From: Cherax quadricarinatus
Taxonomy: Eukaryota; Arthropoda; Malacostraca; Decapoda; Parastacidae
Length of the DNA: 64,000 nucleotides
Reading direction: 5' to 3'
Assembly: GCF_038502225.1 (NCBI RefSeq)
Contig: NC_091300.1
Span: forward strand, 51,581,180 to 51,645,179
Shown: positions 19,172 through 29,425 of the stretch, piece after piece
How positions within the stretch are numbered: the first letter of the stretch is position 1
Layout: the number at the start of each line of letters is the position of its first letter
Made by a program: the position numbers and the translations under genes
The notes under the pieces: model-generated
The model's input: the letters and a program-made list of their open reading frames with translations, nothing else
The model's database searches: none
What the model was told of the DNA's origin: nothing

Positions 19172-20214
19172 ATAATATATATGTGTATTACCGCGATCAC
19201 CAATCCCGTTTATTATCAAGACCAGTGATTTAAGACAGTTGTGAACTAATCACGAAATTTATTTGTGTGAAGGAATTACAATCAGTCTCTATTTATAGAA
19301 CAGAGTTTGACATTAATAAACAAAAATGGGGTGACTAAAGTATGATTGGTTCTGCCTAAGACAACGTATCATTAGGCTTAACCTAGCGAAGTACTGCTAG
19401 GCAATAAAAATAGTTTTACTATGCATATTTGAACGATGATTAACCCAGCCTAACTTAAGGACGTTTCACTTGTTCTAATTAAACGAAATGTTGCTAAGCC
19501 TAACTAACGACTTCTCACTCAAAATAACTGAACGATGCTTCACTCACTATAACTAAATGATGTTTCGCTCAGCATAAGTGCGATCTTTCGCTAAATAACA
19601 ATATAATATTAAACGCTCATTCACTCCAACACAGACTTTTTTTTACAAGACATAAATTAGCTAATCTTTCCATCATCTGAAACTGAACCCACAGATCATC
19701 GTCTGGTTTATAAGTCTGCATAATCTGAAGCCTTCAAGTTAAACTCGTTCCTAAAACCTCACTCCACACAATCAAATAGCCTCCCTCCCCCTCCCCCCTC
19801 CTCCCCCTCCCTCTTACCCTCCCTCCCCCTCCCCCTCCCTCCCCCTCCCCTCTCCCTCCCCCTACCCCTCCCCCCTCCCCGCTCACACTATTCCACAATC
19901 CTCCTTCCCTTTAATACAATGGCACAATTATCCATCATTTCCATACTTTATATAACGCCATTTCACGTCACACAAGAATCCAGGAGATACGGCTCAATTC
20001 AACTCTTGGGCTCGATCCTCAGGATGGCTAAATATGCTACCTCTTCCCGTTAAACAGAAAAAAAAATAGGTACCTATGTGTTAGCCGAGCGTTGCGGGAA
20101 TCCTCCTGAGAAAAAATAAGATATGGTAAACTTCAATCCAACCGGAAACAGTTGTGTGAAATTCGCAATAAGGTAACTGGAACAATATACATCTACTTAC
20201 AGTCTAAAGAGGAC

Positions 20215-20216
<2 letters not shown>
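19172..20216. other. Non-coding stretch with polypyrimidine tract
   Basis: No gene. 19783-19880 is a long CCCTCC-rich polypyrimidine tract. 19360-19620 has loosely repeated phrases such as taacttaaggacgtttcact and gatgcttcactcactataac, suggesting decayed short repeats. Confidence 0.5.
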
Positions 20217-20251
<35 letters not shown>

Positions 20252-20388
20252 GCAATCACAGGGGAGCACTAAACTTGAATTGTTATACAACAGCTGGGAA
20301 AGGGGAGGAAAGTTAATTTTCATGGTTGAAGAACCACTAATCAGCATCAAAGAACCTTTACGGGTAGTTTGTGGAGGGAAGATTAAGA
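20217..20388 (-). mobile_element. Short retroposon with (TAA)n tail
   Basis: On the minus strand a ~135-bp body ends caagtttagtgctcccctgt and runs into a (TAA)n tail (20217-20252). A tail of the same type, joined to related sequence, is at 4027-4160, and gggttagtgct followed by TTA/TTG units is at 21770-21865. This looks like a SINE-type family; no tRNA-like head is visible in this copy. Confidence 0.5.
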
Positions 20389-20756
20389 GGCACATAAATA
20401 CCCATGTCTTCTAATAACATGCTCATTTTCCACTATAATCCAACTTGTCCATAATTACTATCGCATTTGCTTTGTCTGTTTTGAAAGATGAAGTCTACGA
20501 TCTTTCCTTAATTCATGTTATAATTTAACAAATCTTTGAGGACAAATGTGTTGCAATTGCAATTGTAATTGTGTTGCAACTGCAGTTGCAAGTGCAACTG
20601 CCCTCAGAAATTTGTTAAATTATATCATGAGTAAAGAAAGATCCTGGACTTCACCTTACGAAACAGACAAAGCAAATGCGATAGTAATTATGGACAAGGT
20701 AGATTATAGTGGAAAAATGAATGTTATTAGAAGACATGGGTACTTACGTGCCCCTT
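20385..20756. repeat. 372-bp foldback built from Penelope-like coding sequence
   Basis: Arms of about 150 bp (20385-20545 and 20595-20756) are inverted copies at roughly 85-90% by eye, joined by a central hairpin-rich loop of ttgcaattgcaa-type repeats. The right arm on the plus strand encodes ETDKANAIVIMDKVDYSGKM, which aligns with the early RT region of PLEs (ADKGGGVVILNTSDYNTKM in the element at 45-47 kb). So the foldback is an inverted duplication of a PLE fragment. Confidence 0.75.
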
Positions 20757-21792
20757 AAACGAAGTATCGGCCCGTCTTGGGCGACGCGAAAGATCTAAAA
20801 AGACCGACACGTCGTCTAAAGTTTTCTCTCCAATCTGACGGTTATGATGAAAGATATCTGGATTATACGATGTAAACAATGAAGATCATTAACGTCAAAT
20901 ATTCTTAAAACTTCAATTTCTATAACATCTCCAAACACAGCCTCCACAGTGACATCATGCTTCTCTTCTTTCATTGTTCGCCCTCAGATATTAAAGAGAA
21001 TAACTGATAACACAAACTGCTAGATTTTAGTAACAAAGATCATGTGCCAACAAGCTGGTTGGTAATAGAGTTTAAAGCATATTGACTACATGAGTCAATA
21101 AGGATGCGAATGTTCTAATCACCAATATTCAACACTGTCAATTGATACCGTTACTAACATGTATGTGGTGATAAAGATACATATGAAGAGAAGTCTTTTA
21201 CTGGGGTCAACTCCCACAGAAAATCAGTGTTCCATAAAAGATTCTGGGGCTGTGGAATAAGACAGTAGGGTAACAGTTAGTGCCACTGATACACCCATGT
21301 CGCATTTGGGATGGTTATAGAATCATCACATTAATGTAAAGCTTGCAGCTGTGTGGAACCAAGGTTACAATGATGGGACTTCTGTATACTCAGACAACGG
21401 TTTGGGTCCCCCATTCACTCTTACGTTCTTTAATCACTGACAGCCGTTCGTTGTAATTTATCTTGACATTTGATGCAGAGTTGGCACACACATGTTCTTA
21501 TATTATTTTATTTCATCTCCACGGGAAAGTGGAGAAGAATCTTTCCTCCATATACCATTCATATCGTAAAACAAAATGACTAAAATGCCGGAAACATGTG
21601 GCCACTAACCTAAAAGAAGACTATTTTAAAGTTGGAAGTACTCTTCACGAGAGTACATGAGAGCCTGATTTGGACCTCCCAGCATGGGCTAATAGTTCGG
21701 TTCAGTTTCTTCACGATGAAACGTCAAGTCAGCAAGGGTCAAAGACAGCACCATAGACCCCTATCGGGTTAGTGCTTAATTAATTTATTATT

Positions 21793-21860
<68 letters not shown>

Positions 21861-21949
21861 GGTGGTGGTGGTTGTGGTGGTGAGGCTCAAATTTCGGGTA
21901 GGAAGTTCCTTTGTGCTATGTGATTCTTGATCTTGGAGTATACCTGCAA
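20757..21949. other. Non-coding stretch with a microsatellite
   Basis: No gene. 21786-21861 is a pure (GTT)n run of about 22 units, preceded by gggttagtgcttaatt. 21860-21885 continues as GTG-rich sequence. Confidence 0.55.
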
Positions 21950-22075
21950 AGAGTTTCGGGGGTGACCGACTCGTCGGTCTGGAGTTTTATGACTCTCTGA
22001 TCACGGGTTCAGCCCCCGCCCGTGGTATGGTTTGTTTGCAATCGCGTCAAGTCTGGTGGTTTGTTACTGGGAAGG
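21950..22075 (+). mobile_element. tRNA-derived SINE-like segment
   Basis: It contains gttttatgactctctgatca followed by cgggttcagcccccgcccgt. The GGTTCAGCCCC phrase resembles a Pol III B box (GGTTCGANTCC), and acggg/cccgt pair as a T-stem-like arm. It does not fold as an intact tRNA. Confidence 0.4.
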
Positions 22076-22869
22076 ATGATAGTTTCCTAGTAGTCCCTGT
22101 ATAGATTAGCTAGTATTGAAGAGAGTGGACTTTGCATGCTGCATCCTTATTTCTTAGTGACACATAATTTTGTGAGAACTAAGATTTTCTTGGTGGAAAA
22201 TCGGAACACTTTTTGATATGGATGCAATTTGGAGGACATCAGGACAGCTTTGACTGGTACTCTGGTGAACAAGGGGCCCACATCCAAACTTATCATTCTT
22301 TTATTCTGCAGGTTGACTGCTTAGCTATTTAGCTAATTTGTACGAAAATGACCCTCTAGTGGAAATGACTGGTCTCAATGGTACACTCTCCTTATGGGTA
22401 TCGGGTATCCTGTAAAAGTAAGGGATACTTAGTTTATTGTTTTGAACTGGAGTGAAATGTCATTGTCCTTTTTATTACTTCCTACTTCGTTAAAATTAGT
22501 ACTTACGATAGGTAGAGGATTTTTTGTTAATTTCTCGTATATGTTATTGTTATTTTATAGATCATAGACTTTGGTGAAGTAATCATTTTTTTTAAATCGT
22601 TATCTTGCCCCATTTGTCTGAAATTAGTTGCGTATGAGTTTATGAAGAGAAAGATTGTAGCACTGATGTAAACAATTGTTGTTCTTGCAACTGTCCTGAA
22701 TACCTTTTAACCAAATGCCCTTGATTCAGTGAGGGCAATTTCAGACCTTCATCAGTCTAGCCAATAGACATGCGGATTTCCACAAAGTTAATCACCACGC
22801 ATCTTTAGAGGAAAAAAAAAACACTTTGCAACAATGGTCCTTGGGCAAGATAAACAGAGACTAAGAATA
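22076..22869. other. Non-coding stretch, nothing recognised
   Basis: No domain or repeat is recognisable on either strand. Confidence 0.45.
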
Positions 22870-24640
22870 TGACAACCTCTCTGACGCAAAGCTAGACTGA
22901 AACATCACTCAACTTGGGGTTAACCTTCACCCTCAAACCGACAGCTAACAATGGTCTGGATTACGTCACAAGTTCTGATAAATACCTAGCCAACAATGAT
23001 CATGACAAACACCTGTTGTGCATCAAGGCCATTTTGTTAGAAGGCATCCAAGACTGTTTTAAGAACAACAATGGTTTACCTCAGCTCTTCAACCCTTCTC
23101 TTCATAAACTCATACGCAACGACAGCATTGAGACAAGTCATCTCCAGCAGAGAGGTTAGTTTCGCAAAAATTAGTTAAATAACTAAGCAGTCTTCCATCT
23201 CCTTTCCTCGTAATGTTTTCCACATAACATTTGATACATTCAGACGATTTCGTTGAAAATATAGAAACATCAATCTGTAGAACAAAAGGATATTATGTTT
23301 GGATGTAGACTCCTTGTCCACAGGTGTATTGAATTTACTCGCCACCAAACGGCTGCTAAATCAAAAGGTATTCTCAATTTCCACCATCAAAATCTTTGCC
23401 CCTCGCCAAATTAAGTGCCACTACGAATATTTTCTCTTTCAACAATGAATTCTTCAAACAGAAATATGGGTGCACCATGGGAAGTCCACTCTATCCCGTA
23501 ATCGCTAATCTATAAGTAGAATACTATGAAACTACCATCTTTCCCAGCATTAAACCACCAAACGTGATCTGGTAAAACTACGTTGATGATGTCTTTACCA
23601 TATAGGACGACAACTAGGACAGCTTTGGCACATTCCTTGAAAATCTTAGCCAACTTGTTCCCTCTATACTGTGAGAAACAATCAACTTCCATTCCTTGAT
23701 GTTCTCCCATCACCAGAAATAACGATCAGAGTGAAATCTCAGTATAGGAAGTCCACTCATACTGTCAACTATGTTCATTTCTACACCAATAATTCACAGC
23801 AGATCACGAAATGCACCATCTTAAGCCTGTTTTTACGTTCACTCAGGATATGAAGCCCTTCAAAGTTAGACCAAGAAAAAGAAATTCTTAAAACATAATT
23901 CTCCAAATTAGGATACCCTGACTGATTTATAAAACAAGGAGAAAAGAAAGCAAATCTCGACTATTACAAAACCTTAATTCACAAAATCTCAACTCATCCA
24001 TCAAATCTCAACTCATGGTACCATACCACCACCATACATTCAATCGTCTCAACACTGACCAACATAACCACGTTCTATCCTAACAAACTAGGGAACCTCT
24101 TTTTCAAGACACATAAACAATCACTTATACAAGACACACCAGGAGTTTACCAGATACCATGTAAAGAACTCATCCAAGCATACATAGGGCAGACAGGCCT
24201 AGCGTTATCTACAAAGGTCATTAAGCACCAAAGAGCAATATATTATGCACAAAATAAGTCAACCATTTTTCAACATGTCAGCATCAATAATCAGAACATT
24301 CATTGGGAAGCTGCCACCATCAAACACAAATCATACTGCAGCTATACACACAAAATCATAGCTACCACTCCCAATTTCAACATCCCACTGGGACAGTGGA
24401 AACCGGACGTCTTTTCAAAATTCACCTTCAAGAAGTACATATCACAGGCCAGCCTAATGCAGAACGCATACACAAGATCAGGAATCACATAGCAAAACCG
24501 CACTTTCTACCCAAATTTAAAGCTTCAACTCAGGACCTGTCTTCTCACCCCTTACTACCTGGCACGTCCCACCACTCAAGTATAAGGGGTGAGATGCAAG
24601 CTTCCCTATATAGGCATGTTCTTGCAGTTATGTATCAGCT
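22870..24640 (+). pseudogene. Decayed Penelope-like element (RT + GIY-YIG)
   Basis: Pieces in several frames follow the order of the intact PLE protein at 45025-47115. Near 22880-22930 is LSDAKLD..., then LGLTFTLKPT. At 23420-23560 the RT core reads FSFNNEFFKQKYG, CTMGSPLYPVIANL and later NYVDDVF (catalytic YVDD). At 24145-24240 the nuclease domain reads PGVYQIPCKELIQAYIGQTG (GIY-YIG pattern), followed by HWEAATIKHKSYCS. Many stops and frameshifts separate these. It is an old dead copy belonging to a PLE lineage different from the one at 45 kb. Confidence 0.8.
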
Positions 24641-24889
24641 GAAGAGGTTCCCAGGAGATCAAAATATATAGAAACAAAACCGCTTTCACCATCATTCACT
24701 CCATCACTGTTTTCCCAGAGGGGTGTCGATACTTCTGTTCAAAACTCTCAAATATCACCACCCCTCCTTCAGAGGGTAATCATTGTATTTCCCACCTCCA
24801 TGACTCAAGAACGGCTAACCGGTTTTCCTGAATCCCTTCATAAATGTTAACTTGCTCACTCTCCAACAGTATGTCATTTCATAAAAACC

Positions 24890-25445
24890 ACTTGCCTCCA
24901 CTCACCCCTATCTATTATGCTCGCACACGCTTGCTGGAAGTCTAAGCCTCTCGCACACAAAACCTCCTTTATTCCTTCGCTCCAACCTTTCCTAGGATGA
25001 CTCCTGCCCCACCTTCCCTCCATTGCAGTTTTACGCACTTCGAGTCATATTATTTTTTCAACCTCTCTAAATGTCCGAATCACCTCAACAATCCATCTTA
25101 AGCCTTCTTATAATCTCCAAGTTAAGGATTTTCTGCATAATATTCACACCACACATTGCCGTCAGACATGACATCTCTACTTCCTCCAGTCTTCTTGTTG
25201 CAACATTCACAACCCAAACTTCATACTCATGTAGGAGTGTTGGTAACACTATACTCTCATAAATTCCCCTCTCAAAGGATAATGTTCTGTGTCTCCACAG
25301 ACTCCTCAGTGATCCACTCACCTTTTTCTCATCGTCAATATTGTCTTTCATAGATCTTTCTGCTGAACAACTCACTCCCTAATATCCTGATACATTCACT
25401 TCCTCCATACTTCCTCCCTCCAATCAGATATCCAGGCTTTCAATA
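24890..25445 (-). pseudogene. LINE ORF2 C-terminal fragment
   Basis: The minus-strand frame at 25085-25375 reads SLRSLWRHRTLSFERGIYE, SIVLPTLLHEYEVWVVNVA and LEEVEMSCLTAMCGVNIM. This matches the post-RT thumb/C-terminal style of LINE ORF2 proteins (the SLVLPTLLYGxExWxL pattern). Flanking frames give further short matches such as EGGSMEEVNVSGY. Only the 3' part is present, with stops. Clade is uncertain. Confidence 0.6.
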
Positions 25446-25542
25446 TCTGTTTTATTACCCTCATCTCTTTGCTGCAGCAGCTACTTGCAGTGTCGTCAGC
25501 AGCAGCAGCAGCTGTACATGAATGGTATACAGTCCGGACAAG
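25446..25542. other. Short non-coding spacer
   Basis: Contains a (CAG)n-like tract at 25490-25512 and gaatggtatac sequence that is repeated inverted in the neighbouring element. Confidence 0.5.
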
Positions 25543-25582
25543 ATGAAAATTAAGACACATTTGCAACATCTGGGTATCTTTA

Positions 25583-25621
25583 TTGTAGACGTTTTGCCAA
25601 CCAGTGGCTTTATCAATACAA
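25583..25621 (-). ncRNA. Hammerhead ribozyme-like motif (left arm)
   Basis: A perfect 5-bp helix I (TTGTA with TACAA) encloses TTGATAA, helix II GCCA/TGGC, and ACGTC. The conserved GAAA is AAAA here, so this copy may be inactive. Confidence 0.6.
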
Positions 25622-25892
25622 ATTCTAGGATATAATTTGAAGACGGCAGGAGTATATACAAAAGATGAGGTAATCAGTCCCTCAGCCTTAGAGTTAGTGT
25701 GAAGAGCATCGCAGTCGTGAAGAATCTAGAACACAGGCAAGAAGGCTGGCGCTTATATACTGGCGTCAGGTGGAAAAGGGACGGGTAGCAGACGAAGGCA
25801 TAGTCACTGGTAGGCAGGATTCCCCAGTGGAAGTAGGTCATACCCAAAGGAATGGGTTAGTTGTAGTAGTAGTTGTAGTAGCAGTAAAGAAG

Positions 25893-25930
25893 ATATTGAT
25901 AAAGCCACTGGTTGGAGAAACGTCTACAAT
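25893..25930 (+). ncRNA. Hammerhead ribozyme-like motif (spacer)
   Basis: TTGATAA, a GCCACTGGTTGG stem-loop, GAAAC and GTC are present. Helix I is weak because the 5' side is recombined. Confidence 0.45.
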
Positions 25931-26296
25931 AAAGATACCCAGATCTTGTCGGTATTGTATACCATTCTTGCACAACTTGCTAGACTGTGCAACATCATGG
26001 AATCTTGGTTGAGAGGATATCTACATGACCTTCATGGCTACTAGAACTACTACTACAACTAACCCATCCCTTTGGGTATGACCTATTTTCACTGAGAAAT
26101 CCTGCCTACCAGTGACTATTCCCTTGTCTGCTACCCGTCCCTTTTCCACCTGACGCCCGTATATAAGCGCCAGCCTTCTTGTCTGTGCTCTAGATTCGTC
26201 ACGACTACGATGCTCTTCACACCAACTCCAAGGCTGAGTGACTGATTACCTCATCTTTTGTATATACTCCGGCCATCTTCAAATTATGTTCTAGAA

Positions 26297-26336
26297 TTTG
26301 TGTTGATAAAGCTACTGGTTGCCGAAACGTCTTCAA
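26297..26336 (+). ncRNA. Hammerhead ribozyme-like motif (right arm)
   Basis: TTGATAA, stem-loop gctactggttgc, CGAAAC and the GTC cleavage triplet are present, with TTG/CAA at the base of helix I. Helix II has one mismatch. Confidence 0.5.
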
Positions 26337-26376
26337 TAAAGATACCCAGATGTTGCACATGTGTCTTAATTTTCAT

Positions 26377-27180
26377 CAGCAGCAGCAGTGTCGAGACTTC
26401 TGTGCCAACCTTCGTCGGGTGTGGACGTCTCTCTCTCGCCTGAGTATCGGTGACAAATTTCCCCCGTTCTCTCTAGGACGCTTGTCCTCATCTATTTTGC
26501 CCGCCGGGCACTCTACAGGAGGGGCATCTGTTCATCGGCTTACTTTTAGCCCGCACCATTTTTTCCGCTCTGCAGATAATTCTTTAATGGTCTTTGGTGG
26601 GAAGCCGTTGACTGTACTCAGGTAGGGGTGTGGGAATCCCGCTCTACTGGGGTTTGGCAAAGGGTGTCCAGATTTGTTCCTTTTCTTTCATGGTCAGCTT
26701 TGGGTAACAAATCTTCGTCGACTATCGAGAAGTCGGCCTCGATACGGCTTATGCTGTCAGTGGCCCTTGTAAACCCAACAAAGAAAGAAAAGAAGAAGTA
26801 GCTTCGGTGACGGCTGCCGCGGCATCAGGGAGTGATTGTGTGTCTAAATGAGGAGGGTGAGGGAGATGTTGTTTTACGGGGGGGGGGGGAGAAGGGTAAA
26901 GGGTTAGGTGGAGGTGTGATTAACCATAACCTGCATCACCACTGAATGTTTCTGAGGCAATTTTAAAAACAGCAAATCTTCTGTGATGACTAATTATTGA
27001 AATTTATACAGCATTTTATTTAAACAGTTGCAATATTTTTGACACAGTGTTGCAGTGACAAACTGATGTGTGTATATTTTTCTTTCACTGTATGTATCAA
27101 TGTATTCAAACACTGCTTTGTTTATGGCGTCACTCTAGCTGGTCTCTTTGATTCCTTTTCCTTCTTGAGAGAGAGTGGAG
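26377..27180. other. Non-coding stretch, nothing firmly recognised
   Basis: A GC-richer block (26380-26800) has a short open frame with GHSTGGASVHRL, which I cannot assign. 26881-26890 is a G run. Confidence 0.4.
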
Positions 27181-28135
27181 AGGCGGAAGGATGGGTAGGT
27201 CTGTGGTGTTGGTAGTGGTGGTGTTGTTGGTGGTGGTGGTGGTGTCACTGGTGGTGATGGCAAGAGTGTGTGAGTTAGTGATGTCGTCAGTGGTGGTGGT
27301 TTCAGTGGTACAGGTGGTGGTGTCAGTGGTACTGGTGGTGGTGTCAGTGGTGGTGGTGGTGTCAGTGGAGATGGAGTCAATAATGGTGGTAGTGTCAGGG
27401 GTATCGTCAGTGGACTTGATGGTGTCACTGGTGGTTTTAGTGTGTCAGTGGTGGTGCCAATGATGGTAGTAGGGGTCGATGATGGTAGAGGTTTGGTGCC
27501 AGGGATGGTGTCGCCATTGCTGGTAGTGTCAGAGGTGGTAGTCTCGAGGGTGGTGTCTGGTGGTGGTGGTGGTTGTGTTGGTGCCGGTGATGTGTGACTG
27601 GTGTCAGGGTGGAGTTGTCAGTGGAGTTGTTGTCCCTGATGTCAGGGTAGTGGCATACGTACTGGTGTAAGAGGTGTCGGGGGTCTCATCAGTGGTGTTA
27701 GGGGTGGTAGTTGTGTAGGTGGCAGTGTCACTGGTGGTGCCGGTGTTGACGTCAGTGGTGCTGTTGTCTGTGGTGGTGGCCTTGTCAGTTGTACTGTTAT
27801 AAGTGGCGGTGGTATCAGCGACGTCTGTAGAAACTCTTGTCAATGGTGGTCTTGTTAGTGATGCTGTTGTATGGTGGTAATGGTTGTGGTGTCAGTGGTG
27901 CTGGTGATGACTGGTGCTGGTGTCAGTAGTGGTGCCGTCATCATGGTGGTTGTGACTGGGTAGTGCGAGTGGTGGTGGTGGTGGTGGTTATGTCAGAGAT
28001 GATGCCAGCTTTGATGGTGTCAGTGACAGTGTCAATTGTCGTGGTGTCAGTGTTGGTGTCATTTGTGAAGGTAACGGTGTCGGTGGTGAATGGTTGTGGA
28101 GAAAATTCTCTAGTAAAAGGGGTAACACTCCGCCC
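27181..28135. repeat. Degenerate GTG/GTC trinucleotide-rich minisatellite
   Basis: Long runs of ggtggtgtcagtggtg-type sequence, purest at 27210-27370, then diffuse to about 28100. Proline/threonine- or valine-rich open frames over it are by-products of the 3-bp period. Confidence 0.8.
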
Positions 28136-29229
28136 CCCCCCCCTTCAGCCCTCTGAGGGACTTAACCCTTCCGGAAGGGGCTAGTGGACTCTTCCTTGCA
28201 AACAAATTGATTAAACACATATTTTCGTACCGTTGCGTCACAAGACATTCTTTCATCTCCTTGCTAGTTCTTGTTGCAACTACACCGTGAGAGTTAAATG
28301 TGAATAATTACTCTTTCTCCCCTTAGCAGAAAATTAAAGGAAACCCTGCACCCACTTTATCTACAAGTTGGGACTATTATGAATTCTGGTCTATAACCGG
28401 ATACTAAGAAACCTACCTTTTTGTATTGAATATTGTTGCTATGTGTAGCAAGGAAAAGATATAAAGCTGAACTCAGCGGTTCTTTTGTGTGGAGGGTGTA
28501 CAGCTGGGCGCTTGGGCAGAGAACAAGCTAGGTTCAATTCAGACATAAGAGCAAGAACACATGACAAATCTCCCACTGAGAACAAAGAAAATACTCAATT
28601 TGTGCGGAAAACTCTGTAATACTGTCAATCTCCACTAGGAAAATTAGTATTAAAAAGGAAACACAAGTATATCATCCGTGGTATAATCCTGTTATGTATA
28701 AAGTTTGTGTCACGGCATGCATTCAGGTGTTGTGAACAAAGGGACAAGATATCACCCTATCACGTGACGAATGACCAAGTGACTCTCAATCAGCGAGTGA
28801 GAACATAACTACACATCTGTAGCAGCTTACTCAAGACATCGATTCTTGGGTTATACTTTCCCTACCAGAAACTAGGGGAAATTGCGTCAGTTACAATACC
28901 CAGGTAAGTCCATGTGTGGGTGATTTCACTCAAACCAAGCGAGTACTACGAAGCGTTTCAGATAAGGAATGAAATGCTGAAATATGTGTTCTTTTGGGGT
29001 AAATTGCTATTTAATACTCGTCATTCTATAGCTGAGAGGTGGGGCTACCATGACTCAAGCGAAGGAGACTTCTTGACTGCGGCTGCAGGAAGTCTGAGTC
29101 ATCACTCAAGCTAAGTATATTTCAGTTATGTCACAAAGTAGACTTGACTGGTAAATTTCCCCACATTGATGGTTGGTGTTTGTAGTGAATCATGTGTGTG
29201 GAATGGTTTATTGTTATGTCAGTGGTTGG
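28136..29229. other. Non-coding stretch, nothing recognised
   Basis: Unique-looking sequence without domain, RNA or repeat signal apart from a C run at 28132-28143. Confidence 0.4.
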
Positions 29230-29425
29230 TGAAAGAGGAAGAGGGAGTACGATTAGTGGAAGGAGGAAGGAGGGAGGTAGGGAGGGACAGGAGGAATAAG
29301 GAGGATTAAAACAAGCAGAAGGAGGGAGGATGAGGAAGACGAGGGACGGGGAGAAGCAAGTAGGAAGGAAGAGAGGAGGAAGGAAGAGAGGAGGAAGGAG
29401 AAAGGAGGAAGTGGAATATAAGGGA
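29230..29425. repeat. Polypurine (GGA/GGAAG) tract
   Basis: About 190 bp of nearly pure purine with aggaggaaggaag repeats. It could form a triplex but no gene is implied. Confidence 0.75.

Larger units (their letters stand above)
25543..26376. mobile_element. Non-autonomous Penelope-like element with ~335-bp inverted arms
   Basis: Arms at 25543-25882 and 26037-26376 are inverted copies (left starts atgaaaattaagacacat, right ends with its complement). Each arm ends outward in a hammerhead-like motif followed by AATAAAGATACCCAGAT and TTGCACATGTGTC-type sequence. The 154-bp spacer has a third hammerhead-like copy followed by cttgtcggtattgtatacc, comparable to the tail of the PLE near 47280. There is no coding sequence. 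It copies the terminal architecture of a PLE with the gene deleted. Confidence 0.8.

Noticed and set aside
21950..22075. A functional tRNA gene
   Set aside because: No complete cloverleaf, A box or acceptor stem can be formed.
26350..26625. 91-codon plus-strand frame after the inverted-arm element
   Set aside because: Starts inside the element's right arm and shows no recognisable domain; could be part of an unknown repeat but cannot be supported as a gene.
27135..27843. Pro/Thr-rich and Val-rich short frames
   Set aside because: Low-complexity GTG/GTC minisatellite, not protein coding.
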